DNA of 64,000 nt from Desulfosporosinus acidiphilus SJ4 (GCF_000255115.2 NC_018068.1:1240001-1304000); one strand, 5' to 3'. Counted from the first letter of the stretch, positions 25,232 to 35,079 are shown. Program-made: numbers and translations. Notes: generated by a model not told the origin, from the sequence alone.

Positions 25232-25725
25232 GGGCACAAAGCAGAGATGACTCCATCCGCCAGTGATAGGTTCATTTAAAACAGGGTGTAAAAGGGCCAT
25301 ATTCCTAAATCAACTCGAAAGCTCCGAATGCTGAATGTTGTGTTGAACGGACGAAGGATTTACGCCGAATAGTTAAACGAGGCTTTTTAGTGTTAATACT
25401 AATAGCCTCGTTTAACTTTTTTATGATTTAGTTAAATAAACTTTTCATTAGTAGGGGCCGTGTTGAAACTTAGTTTCTCACGGCCCCCTCTTACCCGATT
25501 TTCAAATTATTAAAGAAACGTTTTTGTTTTTTTGGGAATTAGGCCCCTCGAAAGATTACTTTTATCTAGTCCCGGACTTTAAGCCGGATTAGGTTTGTGG
25601 AATTATTTACCTTGAAAAGATGGGCTTCTTGTGGGAAAGATATTAAGAATCTGTTTAATATATTAAATTTAAGCTTATATAACTCCAAATAAACCATTAG
25701 ATCAAACTAAGAAGGAGAATAAAAA
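25232..25725 (+). terminator. Gene-free gap with the operon terminator (25372-25422) and a second hairpin (25454-25487)
   Basis: GTTAAACGAGGCT (25372-25384) pairs perfectly with AGCCTCGTTTAAC (25404-25416), then TTTTTT: a strong terminator for the P5C dehydrogenase transcript. A second hairpin, GGGGCCGTG (25454) with CACGGCCCC (25479), has an inner GAAAC/GTTTC stem and a weaker U tract. The rest of the gap up to the ribosome-binding site AGAAGGAGAA holds nothing I recognise. Confidence 0.85.
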
Positions 25726-26778
25726 ATGAATACTTCGGAGCAATTTACAAGTCAAACTCCAATGGATACAATCCCGCATAATATCAGTAATATAATGCCA
25801 ACTTCTGCAGAAATTGGATTCCTATGGCAAAGCTACTTTGCCGAAACAATGTCTCTTTGCATGTTAAAATACATTATCGCAAAATCCAAAGATCCTGCCT
25901 GTAAGCCGGTTTTTCAACATGCTTTGGATGTCTCAAGTCAGCGGGTAACGTCTATGGAGGACATTTTTAATACCATTAAACATCCTATCCCGGATGCTTT
26001 TGGGGAAAAAGATGTAGATATCAATGCCAGTGAATTATTTTCCGAGGATTATTTGCTGACTTATACAAAGTTCACTAATAAATATATTTTATTACACTAT
26101 TGTCAGGCCTTTGCTATTTCAACTCGGACCGATTTTATAAACTTCTTCAACGAATGTATCGATACATCACGACAAATAAACAAAGAAGCCAAAGAAGTGT
26201 TACTAGCTAAAGGACTTCTTCTGAAGCCTCCTTATATTGTAATTCCCGATAAGGTGGATTACGTCCATAATGATGATTATTTCGGCTCGTTTTGGGGCAG
26301 AAGTAAACGGCCTCTTAACGCTTTAGAAGTCGGATATTTATATGATAAAATCGAGTCAAAACTCGTCTTAGAAACGTTAAGTACAGGGTTAGCTCAAGTC
26401 GTTGAAGATAAAAAGGTCAAGGATCACTTGATTAGAGGGAAGGAAATCAGTAATAAACAGATTGAAGTTCTCAGCTCAATATTAGAAAGTGATGACTTAC
26501 CTTTACCATCGACATCAAATTTTCAAATTACAACATCCAGGGAATCACCATTCAGTGCTAAATTAATCTTGTTCCACTCCACCGTCGTGACGGCGTTTAC
26601 TATCTTAAGCTATGGCCTGGCTTTAACAAATAGCGCCAGAAAAGATGTGGTAGCATCATTCGGTCGACTTATTGTTGAACTTCTCGAATACTCCAAAGAC
26701 GGTACGGACCTGCTTATTGAGAGAGGGTGGCTGGAAAGAGTTCCCGAAACAGCGGATCGTAAAAAGTTATTGCAATAA
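25726..26778 (+). CDS. DUF3231 family protein, two tandem domains
   Basis: Protein of 350 residues made of two copies of a helical ferritin-like DUF3231 domain. The first begins PTSAEIGFLWQSYFAETMS (about residue 25) and the second PLNALEVGYLYDKIESKLV (about residue 200). FGSFWGRSKRPL links them. The family is common in spore-forming Firmicutes and has no established biochemical role. It has its own ribosome-binding site and no same-strand gene close by, so it is probably monocistronic. Its placement beside the hydroxyproline locus may be incidental. Confidence 0.85.
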   Translation: MNTSEQFTSQTPMDTIPHNISNIMPTSAEIGFLWQSYFAETMSLCMLKYIIAKSKDPACKPVFQHALDVSSQRVTSMEDIFNTIKHPIPDAFGEKDVDINASELFSEDYLLTYTKFTNKYILLHYCQAFAISTRTDFINFFNECIDTSRQINKEAKEVLLAKGLLLKPPYIVIPDKVDYVHNDDYFGSFWGRSKRPLNALEVGYLYDKIESKLVLETLSTGLAQVVEDKKVKDHLIRGKEISNKQIEVLSSILESDDLPLPSTSNFQITTSRESPFSAKLILFHSTVVTAFTILSYGLALTNSARKDVVASFGRLIVELLEYSKDGTDLLIERGWLERVPETADRKKLLQ

Positions 26779-26911
26779 CAAAATCTTGCCCATTCTACAA
26801 TTACTTGATAATTTCTTGCCTTTAGTACCATGTTCGTTGGGCTGAGTGAGTTCATATAGCTTTTAAAAAAGGCAATTAGAGAGGAGTTTAAGCTGAAAGC
26901 TCAGTGGAGCG

Positions 26912-28657
26912 TTACCCCAAATTGTATTGTTTAAGCTTATAGTAGAGAGTTCCTCGTGAAATGCCGAGAAGTTTGGCAGCTGCTGATTTATTGCCATGGG
27001 TCTTTTCCAAAACGCCGCAAATTTTTTCGATTTCGCTAGATATAGTTAACTCTTTAGAATTGGCGCGGCCAAACTGAGAGGGTATTGGATTCGATAAGGT
27101 GAGGGATTCGACCTTAGGTCGCTTAAGGGCTAGAGGCAGATATTTCGTTTCGATAATACCTTCGTCAGCCAAGACTGCTAATCGTTCGGCGACATTGTGG
27201 AGTTCTCTGACATTGCCCGGCCAGTGATAGTTGAGAAAGGCTACAATGACTGCGGGATCGAGGGAGGGCATAGGCCTGTTGTGTTTAAGAGCAGATTCAT
27301 GTAAAAAAGCTTGAGCTAATTCGGGAATATCTTCTGTTCGTTCTCTGAGAGGCGGTACTTCTAAAGTGATGACATTTAAGCGATAATAAAAGTCTTCACG
27401 AAATTCCCCTGTTTGCATCATTTTTTCCAAATCACGGTTTGTGGCCGCAATAATCCGAGTATTGACCGTAATGGGTTCCGTACCCCCTAAGCGATAAAAG
27501 CAGCGATCCTGAAGCACACGCAGTAATTTGACTTGGAGACCCAGAGGCAATTCTCCAACCTCATCCAGGAAAAGGGTTCCTCCGTGGGCCAACTCCAATT
27601 TGCCGGGTTTCCCTTTTCTTTCGGCCCCGGTAAAGGCTCCGCCGTGGTAGCCAAAGAGTTCACTTTCGAAAAGGGCCGCTGGTATAGCCCCGCAATTAAG
27701 TGTAATTAATGGTTTTTTTGCCCTGGGGCTGGCCATATGTATTGCTTGAGCAAACAACTCTTTGCCGACACCGCTTTCTCCTGTAATAAGAACAGTCGCT
27801 TCGCTTGAGGATATTTTACGAGCAACAGATATTGTATGTCGAATGGATTGCCCCTTACCGATGATCTTAGCAAAAGGATCTTCGGGAGGGGAAATTTTTT
27901 TCTGCAGATCACGCAGTTCAGAGCTCGTATTCGTAAGTTTTTCGTTGAGCCTTACGATTTGGGTAACATCCTGCTCACAGGATATCGCACCCAGAATTGT
28001 TCCGTCATAGATGACGGGTGAGGCATTAATGAGTACATGAGTTCCCGGGCGAGGGCTATGATAAGATTGACGAACCGGACGGCCTTCATCCAGAATTTTT
28101 AGGGTAGCTAACGTTTCTTGTTTAAAAAAGTCGGCAATATGTTTGCCGAGAATGTTTTGCTGGGGGATTGAATAGGTGTCTTGAGCCACTGAATTCCAGT
28201 GACTTACGGTTCCTTCTTTAGTAACCACAGTGACTGCCTCATTGACGGTATCAAGTAAAGTTTTAAAAAAAGAGTTCATTATTTCGCAATGTTTTAAAAG
28301 GCTATCTATTAACTCAAGGGCTGAGATGACTCCTAATACGCTTCCGGAATCATCAAGAATGACCACGGGGCGAAAATCTCCGAAGTGTTCTTGATAGAAG
28401 GGCAGTGCTTTAGTATCGATTGAAGCTAATAAAGGTCTCTCCCAAGTAAGGTTTATAGCGAGTGATTTCGAATCTGTCGAATTTCTTAAATTTCTTGAAT
28501 CTCTGACGAGGACCTCAGTGGGTTGACTATTTTGAATAAGGACGAGATGGCTGGAACTGCTTAATGCAGAAGTGTCAGCAGGACTTGGCTTAGAGCTTAG
28601 AAGTTTTACGTTTCGCTCCATAAGGTCGGCAAGGAATAACGAGTTCAATAGTATCAC
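26912..28657 (-). CDS. Sigma-54-dependent transcriptional activator (N-terminal CBS-like, PAS, AAA+, Fis-type HTH)
   Basis: Enhancer-binding protein of 581 residues. Residues about 35-120 resemble one or two CBS repeats ([21 protein letters not shown]). A PAS domain follows (about 130-235, [20 protein letters not shown]). The AAA+ domain has Walker A GESGVGKE, an intact sigma-54 contact loop [10 protein letters not shown] and Walker [12 protein letters not shown]. The Fis-type helix-turn-helix at the end reads [21 protein letters not shown]. It is the activator nearest to the sigma-54 promoter at 20019, so control of the amino-acid dehydrogenase genes is likely but unproven. The N-terminal domains imply a small-molecule signal. 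Confidence 0.93.
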   Translation of the reverse strand: MILLNSLFLADLMERNVKLLSSKPSPADTSALSSSSHLVLIQNSQPTEVLVRDSRNLRNSTDSKSLAINLTWERPLLASIDTKALPFYQEHFGDFRPVVILDDSGSVLGVISALELIDSLLKHCEIMNSFFKTLLDTVNEAVTVVTKEGTVSHWNSVAQDTYSIPQQNILGKHIADFFKQETLATLKILDEGRPVRQSYHSPRPGTHVLINASPVIYDGTILGAISCEQDVTQIVRLNEKLTNTSSELRDLQKKISPPEDPFAKIIGKGQSIRHTISVARKISSSEATVLITGESGVGKELFAQAIHMASPRAKKPLITLNCGAIPAALFESELFGYHGGAFTGAERKGKPGKLELAHGGTLFLDEVGELPLGLQVKLLRVLQDRCFYRLGGTEPITVNTRIIAATNRDLEKMMQTGEFREDFYYRLNVITLEVPPLRERTEDIPELAQAFLHESALKHNRPMPSLDPAVIVAFLNYHWPGNVRELHNVAERLAVLADEGIIETKYLPLALKRPKVESLTLSNPIPSQFGRANSKELTISSEIEKICGVLEKTHGNKSAAAKLLGISRGTLYYKLKQYNLG

Positions 28658-29002
28658 TCCCTTGCTCTTAACCTAACATAATAAAAAGAGGTTGTCACTA
28701 GGGCAAATACGCTTAAAAATATGGAGGGCATTTGTTCTTGGCTACGCGCTTTCAGCGAAACTGTCCACAGGACACTTTCGTCACCGAAGCCCCGATATTC
28801 ATCTATAGCCGAACGAGTTTACTTGTTATGGTCTCTAATTGTGTGTATGGGGAAAGCGTTTAAATATCTCTACGAGAGGGACGTTAAAAACTTGTTATAG
28901 TAAATCCATAACAAGGGAGGGAAATTATCAGACAGCTCAGAATAATAATAGAGATAAAGACTTTCGCTAAGAACATATTAACGTGAATTAAGGAGGGGAA
29001 AT
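28658..29002. repeat. Divergent gap with hairpin repeat copy B (28746-28821) and an inverted repeat (28891-28915)
   Basis: Repeat copy B at 28746-28821 aligns with 53304-53380 at about three quarters identity. It keeps the hairpin GAAACTGTCC/GGACACTTTC, whose pairing partners change together relative to the other copy. Nearer to the plus-strand gene, CTTGTTAT (28891-28898) and ATAACAAG (28908-28915) are perfect 8-bp arms around 9 bp, a possible operator. No gene is seen. Confidence 0.6.
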
Positions 29003-30073
29003 GTGAAAAGAGCAATTAATAAAAGTAAGTTTTCGTTTATTGGCGAGGAATTGGATTATTATAGAATGAACGGATTAATTAGTGATCAGCAAACGAAAGA
29101 TATATTGGAAATTTATGAAATCAAAGAAGGACTGAACTTCATTCGGACCCTGGTTACTATGGGTGCTATTTTGGTGGGACTCGGAATCTTAAGTTTTATT
29201 GCCAGCAATTGGGATGGACTTAACAATATGGCAAAACTTAGTATCATCTTCATTGCCTTTGGGGGTTCAAACTTTGCCGGATATGTTTTAGAAGACCATT
29301 ATCCCAAGACAGGGCGGAGTTTGATTTATCTTGGGACATTAGTCTATGGAGCAGGAATTTTCCTCATCGGTCAACTATATAACTTCGGAGGAAATTTTTC
29401 GACTGCCTTTCTTCTTTGGGCGTTGGGAGTTGTGCCAATGGCATTACAGCTTAAGGATAAGTATTTAATGCTGTTCGCGAACGTACTATTCGGAATTTAC
29501 CTGGCTGGTACTGTTCAACAGGGCTTTCCCTACGCAGCCGTAATTGGCCTCCCGGTACTGTATTATGCCTTTAAGTTCCTGAACAGATCAAAACTACTCT
29601 TATTTTTTGCTAATGCCGTAAGTTTAGAATTTATTTTGGTGCTGCTTTTGAGGTGTGAAACAAAAGGATTGTATGTTGCCCTGACTTTTTTGCTGATTGG
29701 TCTTTTGATGTATGGAACAGCCAATAGATTTAAGCGGGGAATAGTGAAGATTCAGGGTAATATTATACTGGGAGTAAGCGGTGTTTTCCTGACATTTCCG
29801 GGATTTTGGGAGGTGCTTGTTAGTTTGCAATCAGCACGCATAGCAAGCATCATCTTTTCACTTCTTTTTGTAGGTCTGCTCTTTGCACTGATCCGAAGAG
29901 GCAGTGTTATCAGTTTGATCTTTGTGTGTCTCACTATTTTTAGATATTACATTGATACGTTTGCTTTTTTACCGAAATCTTTGTTTTTTATCCTTGGAGG
30001 TTTGTTATTGCTTGGGTTTGGTTTTTACATTGAACGAGTGAGGAAACAGTCGAAAGGGGGAATACTTCCATGA
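29003..30073 (+). CDS. DUF2157 membrane protein
   Basis: Integral membrane protein of 356 residues starting at GTG with GAATTAAGGAGGGG upstream. A cytoplasmic N-terminus of about 45 residues (EELDYYRMNGLISDQQTKDIL) precedes some ten hydrophobic segments, including GAILVGLGILSFIASNWDGL, a DUF2157 landmark. No catalytic motif is visible. It overlaps the following GDYXXLXY gene by ATGA; the two domains are often paired or fused in other bacteria, pointing to one membrane complex of unknown function. Confidence 0.85.
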   Translation: MKRAINKSKFSFIGEELDYYRMNGLISDQQTKDILEIYEIKEGLNFIRTLVTMGAILVGLGILSFIASNWDGLNNMAKLSIIFIAFGGSNFAGYVLEDHYPKTGRSLIYLGTLVYGAGIFLIGQLYNFGGNFSTAFLLWALGVVPMALQLKDKYLMLFANVLFGIYLAGTVQQGFPYAAVIGLPVLYYAFKFLNRSKLLLFFANAVSLEFILVLLLRCETKGLYVALTFLLIGLLMYGTANRFKRGIVKIQGNIILGVSGVFLTFPGFWEVLVSLQSARIASIIFSLLFVGLLFALIRRGSVISLIFVCLTIFRYYIDTFAFLPKSLFFILGGLLLLGFGFYIERVRKQSKGGILP

Positions 30074-30573
30074 CTAAGAAAAAATCTTTTCTTTTGGCTG
30101 CGGCAATTCCTCTCCTGATTCTCGTGGCAATGACGATAAAGCCTGAGGCTACGGTTCTTTTCGGACGAGAAATATTTTTGGAAACGAGAGCAGTTGATCC
30201 CACAGATTTGTTTAGAGGAGATTACGTTTCCGTGAACCTGGCAATTGCAGAAATTCCTAAGTCGATGGCCCCTGAGCCGATAGAGAAACTTAGAAAAAGG
30301 ACACTTTATGTGAGCCTGAAGCAGGACGGAAAGTTTTATGTGGTTGATCAAGTCAGTGTAACAAAACCGCAACAGGGAGTTTACCTCAAGGGAAGAATTA
30401 GAAACTCCTACTCACCCTTGAGTACTTTTCAGGTGGACTATTCCCTGGATAGATATTTTGTGAAGCAAGGCAGCGGTCAAGATCTTGAGCATAGGTCTCA
30501 TATCGGAGGGCTGGTCGGAACGGTCAAGGTGCTTGGCGGATATGGGGTTATAACAGGACTGGCTCAACCTTAA
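30070..30573 (+). CDS. GDYXXLXY-domain protein
   Basis: Protein of 167 residues with an N-terminal membrane anchor (FLLAAAIPLLILVAMTI) and an outside domain carrying the family motif in DPTDLFRGDYVSVNLAI (residues about 38-55). It also has the conserved LYVSLKQDGKFYVVDQV strand. It is translationally coupled to the DUF2157 gene. Function is not established for the family. Confidence 0.88.
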   Translation: MTKKKSFLLAAAIPLLILVAMTIKPEATVLFGREIFLETRAVDPTDLFRGDYVSVNLAIAEIPKSMAPEPIEKLRKRTLYVSLKQDGKFYVVDQVSVTKPQQGVYLKGRIRNSYSPLSTFQVDYSLDRYFVKQGSGQDLEHRSHIGGLVGTVKVLGGYGVITGLAQP

Positions 30574-30687
30574 AATAATAAAGGAAAATAGGAGGGGGTT
30601 GAACCAATAAAATCAATCTAATCAATTACTTAATAAGTGTTAAATTTAGTTATGTTTAATTTAATTAAATTAAATTAATAGTAAGTG

Positions 30688-30735
30688 AAGTGCCCTGTCA
30701 GCTGTCTACAACACTGACCAGGGCACTTATTTCTT
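30688..30735. terminator. Terminator between convergent genes
   Basis: AAGTGCCCTG (30688-30697) pairs with CAGGGCACTT (30719-30728), with an inner TCAG/CTGA stem, followed by ATTTCTT. It lies between the GDYXXLXY gene and the 3' end of the leftward acyl-CoA dehydrogenase gene. Confidence 0.78.
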
Positions 30736-30803
30736 GGGATGGATTTATGCACATTTTAAAACGTAATCCGCGCTTGCGTCTCCGCCGTTGGAATATCGCC
30801 CTA

Positions 30804-31943
30804 TTAAAAGAGCCGTTTGGCGATGGTTATTTTCTCGATTTCTTTAGCTCCTTCGTAGATTTCGAGAATTTTAGCGTCGCGATAGAAACGCTGGATGTCG
30901 TATTCATCAATATAACCGTAGCCGCCGTGCATCTGCAGTGCTTTGTCGGTTACCCAGACGGCGGTTTCCCCGGCATAATATTTAGCCATGGCATTCAGTG
31001 AGGGATCTAACTGTCCATTGTCGGCTTTCCAAGCCGCTTTATAAATGATGTTGCGGGCTAATTCAATACGCATTGCCATTTCGGCTAACTGGAACTGAAT
31101 TGCTTGGTTGGCAGCGAGTGGAAAGCCAAAGGTTTTTCGTTCCTGAACATATTTGAGAGCCAAATCTAAGGCTCCTTGAGCTAACCCTAAACCTTGGGAA
31201 GCAACCATAATGCGAGTCATATCAAAAAAATGCATGAGTTGGTGGAATCCGTTTCCTTCTTTGCCTACCAGGTTTTCCTGCGGGACTCTCACATCCTCAA
31301 AATTAATCTCAGCAGTGTCTGAGGCACGGATACCCATTTTGCCTTTAATTTTTGTGCGGGTGATTCCTGGGGTATTGGCATCGACTATTATCAAGCTATG
31401 TCGTCCGGTTTTCTTCGGTGTATCCGGGTTTGTGACACACAATGCTACCATATAGTCACAAATCGTCCCGTTGGTGATGAACATTTTACTGCCGTTAATC
31501 ACATAATCGCTTCCATCTTTAACAGCTTTGGTGGTGGTTCCCGCTACATCACTGCCGGCGTTGGGCTCAGTGTAGGCTCCGGCAAAAATAGCCTGTCCTG
31601 TTGGGAGCAGTGAAAGGTACTTCTTTTTCTGTTCCTCAGTGCCGTAGTTCAGAATGTTTTCCGAACCAAAGGTTGCTGCCATGACGGCCAGGCCCAGCCC
31701 CATATCTATTCGAGACAGTTGTTCGGTGATCAGGGCTGTTTCCATCCATCCGCCGCCGGGGCCACCATACTCCTCGGGAATAGCAATTCCAACTAATCCG
31801 GCTTCACAGGCCTTTTGCCAGAGTTCGCGAGGGTATTTCTCTTCCCGGTCACATTCCTTGGCGAGGGGTTCAAATTCTTTAAGAGCAAATTTATAGGCTA
31901 GATTTTGAAAAGCTTTCTGCTCTTCGGATAATTCAAAGTTCAC
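30804..31943 (-). CDS. Acyl-CoA dehydrogenase
   Basis: FAD-dependent dehydrogenase of 379 residues that introduces the 2,3-double bond in fatty acyl-CoA. FAD-binding strands FAGAYTEPNAGSD and MFITNGTICDYMV are clear. The catalytic glutamate sits in LEIYEGAKEI near the C-terminus, the position used by short/medium-chain enzymes. The GTG at 31943 is preceded by AAGGAGGATGATTT at good spacing; the frame is open further upstream but without protein similarity. It follows the acyl-CoA ligase gene on the minus strand and is probably driven by the sigma-54 promoter at 33678-33695. No ETF genes are seen nearby. Confidence 0.93.
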   Translation of the reverse strand: MNFELSEEQKAFQNLAYKFALKEFEPLAKECDREEKYPRELWQKACEAGLVGIAIPEEYGGPGGGWMETALITEQLSRIDMGLGLAVMAATFGSENILNYGTEEQKKKYLSLLPTGQAIFAGAYTEPNAGSDVAGTTTKAVKDGSDYVINGSKMFITNGTICDYMVALCVTNPDTPKKTGRHSLIIVDANTPGITRTKIKGKMGIRASDTAEINFEDVRVPQENLVGKEGNGFHQLMHFFDMTRIMVASQGLGLAQGALDLALKYVQERKTFGFPLAANQAIQFQLAEMAMRIELARNIIYKAAWKADNGQLDPSLNAMAKYYAGETAVWVTDKALQMHGGYGYIDEYDIQRFYRDAKILEIYEGAKEIEKITIAKRLF

Positions 31944-31987
31944 GTGTAAATCATCCTCCTTAAGAGTTGTTCTTTTTAAAATGCTTC

Positions 31988-33631
31988 TCAGACGCCGGTG
32001 CGAGAAGGTACTCCAGAAGTACAAGCTATTTCAGAGAAACGTTCCCGCAGAGCCGCTTTGTAGAACTTACCAACACTTGTTCTGGGAATGGCCTCAATAA
32101 ATTTGATATAATCCGGGAGCCATAGTTTGGGTACTTTGTCTTTGAGAAAATCGAGGATGTCTTGAGCTGTCACATCCCCTTCATAGTTCTGGTTCAGAAC
32201 CACACAAGCCAAGGGACGTTCATCCCACTTGGGATGTGGAATTGCTATCACGGCTGCTTCCGATACGGCGGGATGGCTCATGAGCGTATTTTCCAGGTCC
32301 AGAGAGGGTATCCATTCACCGCCGCTTTTGATGAGATCTTTACTGCGGTCGGCGATACTGACATATCCTTCTTCATCCACAGTCACTATGTCTCCTGTTC
32401 GCAGCCAGCCGTCGATAAAGGCCTCCTTAGAACGAACAGGATCCTTATAATACTCCTTGGCAATCCATGGTCCGCGCAGCAGAAGCTCGCCCATGGTTTT
32501 CCCGTCCCAAGGGATTTCCTTCCCCTTTTCTCCAATGACTTTCATTTCCAGTCCAGGTACGAGCAACCCTTGCTTGGCCGACAACCGGTATTTTTCTTCC
32601 AAGGAAAGATTCTTCATGGTGCTTTTGGGCCGCGAAACAAGAACCACAGGTGTCGTTTCGGTCATGCCATAGGCATGGAGAATGGAAACACCCAGCTTTT
32701 CATAGTAATTGCGGATTAAGGAGATAGTTGCGGCGGAACCGCCGTTAACCAATTGGCGGAGAGAGGAGGGATCATAACTTCCATTGGCCCATAACGGATA
32801 GGTTGCCATCCAGATGGTTGGTACTCCGGCTGCCATGGTTACTTTATAATCTTGGATGAGCTGACAAATATCTTCAGCCTGTGGGCGTGATCCGGGAAAA
32901 ACCTGAGTTGTTCCCAGCCAAGTGCAGGCAAATGGTAATCCCCATGCATTGACATGAAACATGGGCACAAAGGGCAAGACACGATCTGATTCACGCAGAT
33001 CCAAACAATCGGGCAGACAAGCCGACAGGCAATGGAGAACTAAAGCCCGGTGTGTATAGACTACCCCTTTGGGACTCCCGGTTGTAGCGGTGGTATAGCA
33101 CATAGCGGCAGGGTCCCATTCAGAGATGTCCGGATATTGAAACGTTTCGTCGGCTTCAGCCAGAAGTGCTTCATAAGAAAGCGGATTCTCGAGGCCGCAG
33201 GCTGGAATATCTAAGGTGTCGGACAGCACAATGATCCGTTCCACAGTGGTTAACTGATCCCGAAAGCTCTCCAGCAGAGGGACAAGGTCTTTGTCCACAA
33301 AAATTACTTTATCTTCAGCATGATTAATAATGTAGACCAGTTGGTCCGTTCCAAGCCGTAAATTCAGGGTATGAAGGACTCCTCCGCTAATAGGGACGGC
33401 AAAATAGAGTTCAAGGTGGCGATGATGATTCCAAGCAAGAGTGCCCACGCGATCTCCCTTGGTGATTCCCAGATCTTTGAGGACGTTGGCAAGTTGAAGA
33501 GTTCGTTTGTAGAAATCGCCGTAAGTATAGTGAAAGATTCCGGAAAAATCCCGTGAGATAATTTCCTTCTTGGCATAGAGACTTGAAGCCCGTTCAAGAA
33601 TGGCTCGCAAGGTGAGATCATAGGCCATCAT
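31988..33631 (-). CDS. Acyl-CoA synthetase (AMP-forming), fatty-acid type
   Basis: Adenylate-forming ligase of 547 residues that activates a fatty acid with ATP and CoA. The P-loop is YTTATTGSPKGVVYTHRAL. Further motifs are HAYGMTETTP, WLRTGDIVTVDEEGY and the C-terminal lysine loop PRTSVGKFYKAALRE. The whole-length pattern, including FVPMFHVNAWGLPF, is that of medium/long-chain ligases of the AlkK group. It starts at ATG 33631 with GGAGTG upstream and is the first gene of the leftward sigma-54 transcript. Confidence 0.92.
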   Translation of the reverse strand: MMAYDLTLRAILERASSLYAKKEIISRDFSGIFHYTYGDFYKRTLQLANVLKDLGITKGDRVGTLAWNHHRHLELYFAVPISGGVLHTLNLRLGTDQLVYIINHAEDKVIFVDKDLVPLLESFRDQLTTVERIIVLSDTLDIPACGLENPLSYEALLAEADETFQYPDISEWDPAAMCYTTATTGSPKGVVYTHRALVLHCLSACLPDCLDLRESDRVLPFVPMFHVNAWGLPFACTWLGTTQVFPGSRPQAEDICQLIQDYKVTMAAGVPTIWMATYPLWANGSYDPSSLRQLVNGGSAATISLIRNYYEKLGVSILHAYGMTETTPVVLVSRPKSTMKNLSLEEKYRLSAKQGLLVPGLEMKVIGEKGKEIPWDGKTMGELLLRGPWIAKEYYKDPVRSKEAFIDGWLRTGDIVTVDEEGYVSIADRSKDLIKSGGEWIPSLDLENTLMSHPAVSEAAVIAIPHPKWDERPLACVVLNQNYEGDVTAQDILDFLKDKVPKLWLPDYIKFIEAIPRTSVGKFYKAALRERFSEIACTSGVPSRTGV

Positions 33632-33677
33632 AATGCATCACTCCTTAGCTTAATATTACTAAGTCTATTCTGAATAT

Positions 33678-33695
33678 TTGCAATATATATGCCAA
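33678..33695 (-). promoter_or_regulatory. Sigma-54 promoter of the acyl-CoA ligase/dehydrogenase operon
   Basis: Read on the minus strand, TTGGCATATATATTGCAA has GG and GC exactly 10 bp apart and conforms to the sigma-54 consensus. It lies about 50 bp before the ATG of the ligase gene, a normal distance. Confidence 0.85.
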
Positions 33696-33712
33696 GAGCC
33701 GGTCTCTCAATT

Positions 33713-33785
33713 TGTCAGTATTCGAGGTGTTACTGACACTTGATAAAATGTCCTTTTTGTTGTCAACTGTCCGTTATAAAGGACA
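33713..33785. promoter_or_regulatory. Paired inverted repeats between divergent sigma-54 promoters (putative enhancer sites)
   Basis: TGTCAGTA (33713-33720) and TACTGACA (33731-33738) are perfect arms around 10 bp. TGTCCTTT (33749-33756) and AAAGGACA (33778-33785) are perfect arms around 21 bp. Both lie between the two sigma-54 promoters. The activator gene at 35984-37798 is in the same locus and is the obvious candidate to bind here. Confidence 0.65.
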
Positions 33786-33858
33786 CCTATTCTTTTAGGA
33801 TTATTTTTAAGGGAAGAGTAATTATTGGCTCTTATGTCTAAGCAAAAGAGTAAAGATG

Positions 33859-33876
33859 ATGGCATAGTAATTGCAA
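33859..33876 (+). promoter_or_regulatory. Sigma-54 promoter of the thiolase operon
   Basis: ATGGCATAGTAATTGCAA has GG (33861-33862) and GC (33873-33874) separated by exactly 10 bp. It stands 52 bp before the thiolase ATG and points in the correct direction. Confidence 0.85.
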
Positions 33877-33927
33877 TAGGCTAAGGTCAAAAAGAAGTTT
33901 CAGAATATTTGGAAAGGTGGATATTTA

Positions 33928-35079
33928 ATGAAAGAAGCTTTAATTGTCGAAGCAGTAAGAACCCCGGTAGGGCGCAAAAAGGGTTCCTTAAGTGGAGTTC
34001 GGTCTGAAGATATGGCAGGGATGGTTTTAAAAGAACTGATGATACGGACGGGCTTAAAGCCCGATCTGGTGGAGGATGTCATTATGGGATGCGTCTCTCA
34101 AGTTGGGGAGCAAGGATTTTGCATTGGCCGTCAAGCTGCTCTCATAGCTGATTATCCTTTTCATGTACCTGGTATATCTATTGACAGGCAATGCGGATCA
34201 AGCCAACAGGCAGTTCATTTCGCAGCACAGGCAATTCTTGCAGGAGATATGGACGTTGTTGTAGCTGCCGGAGTTGAAAATATGTCCCGAACTCCCTTGG
34301 GCTCCAATGTTAAAGGGACAGAATTATCTTCGGAGTTAACTTCACGCTACGAGATTATTCATCAGGGTCTTTCAGCCGAGAGAATCGCCCAGAAATGGAA
34401 AATCAGCCGTCAGGAAATGGACGAATTCTCTCTCGAAAGTCATTTGAAAGCGCTGAGGGCTCAAAAGGAAGGCCGCTTTGAGCGGGAGATTATGCCGATC
34501 CCTGTTCAGCTGCCTGATGGAAGTCAGATTGATGTGAGTAAGGATGAGGGCCCCCGGCCGGATACCAATCTAGAGAAACTTTCTAATTTAAAGTCTCCCT
34601 TCTTGGAAAATGGTCAAGTCACCGCAGGAAACGCCAGTCAAATTTCAGACGGAGCAGCAGCAATCCTTATTATGTCCGGCGATAAGGCGGCAGAATTGGG
34701 CCTTAAGCCCCGATTCCGAATTATTGCCCGCAGCGTTGTGGGCTCTGATCCCACTTTAATGCTGACGGGACCTATTCCCGCTACGGCTAAAGTTTTAGCC
34801 AAAGCCGGTTTGAAACTTGAGGATATCGATGTTTTTGAAGTCAATGAAGCCTTTGCAGCCATACCTCTTGCGTGGTTAAGAGAAACCGGAGCTGATCGGG
34901 AAAAACTAAATCCCTGTGGGGGAGCCATCGCCCTCGGACATCCCTTAGGAGCCAGTGGTGCTCGCTTGATGACAACCATGATGCATGAATTGGAACGAAG
35001 TGGAGGGAGATATGGACTGCAAACTATGTGTGAAGGGCATGGCATGGCAAATGCTACGATTATTGAACGACTGAATTAA
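33928..35079 (+). CDS. Thiolase (acetyl-CoA acyltransferase)
   Basis: Thiolase of 383 residues that cleaves 3-ketoacyl-CoA with CoA. The nucleophile is Cys89 in DRQCGSSQQAV. VNEAFAAIPL and GGAIALGHPLGASGAR carry the catalytic Asn and His. The second cysteine is in MCEGHGMANA, a variant of the usual CxGxGxG loop found in FadA/AtoB-like proteins of sulfate reducers and actinobacteria. GGAAAGGTGG provides the ribosome-binding site. The sigma-54 promoter lies directly upstream. Degradative thiolase of fatty-acid beta-oxidation is the likely role. Confidence 0.93.
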   Translation: MKEALIVEAVRTPVGRKKGSLSGVRSEDMAGMVLKELMIRTGLKPDLVEDVIMGCVSQVGEQGFCIGRQAALIADYPFHVPGISIDRQCGSSQQAVHFAAQAILAGDMDVVVAAGVENMSRTPLGSNVKGTELSSELTSRYEIIHQGLSAERIAQKWKISRQEMDEFSLESHLKALRAQKEGRFEREIMPIPVQLPDGSQIDVSKDEGPRPDTNLEKLSNLKSPFLENGQVTAGNASQISDGAAAILIMSGDKAAELGLKPRFRIIARSVVGSDPTLMLTGPIPATAKVLAKAGLKLEDIDVFEVNEAFAAIPLAWLRETGADREKLNPCGGAIALGHPLGASGARLMTTMMHELERSGGRYGLQTMCEGHGMANATIIERLN

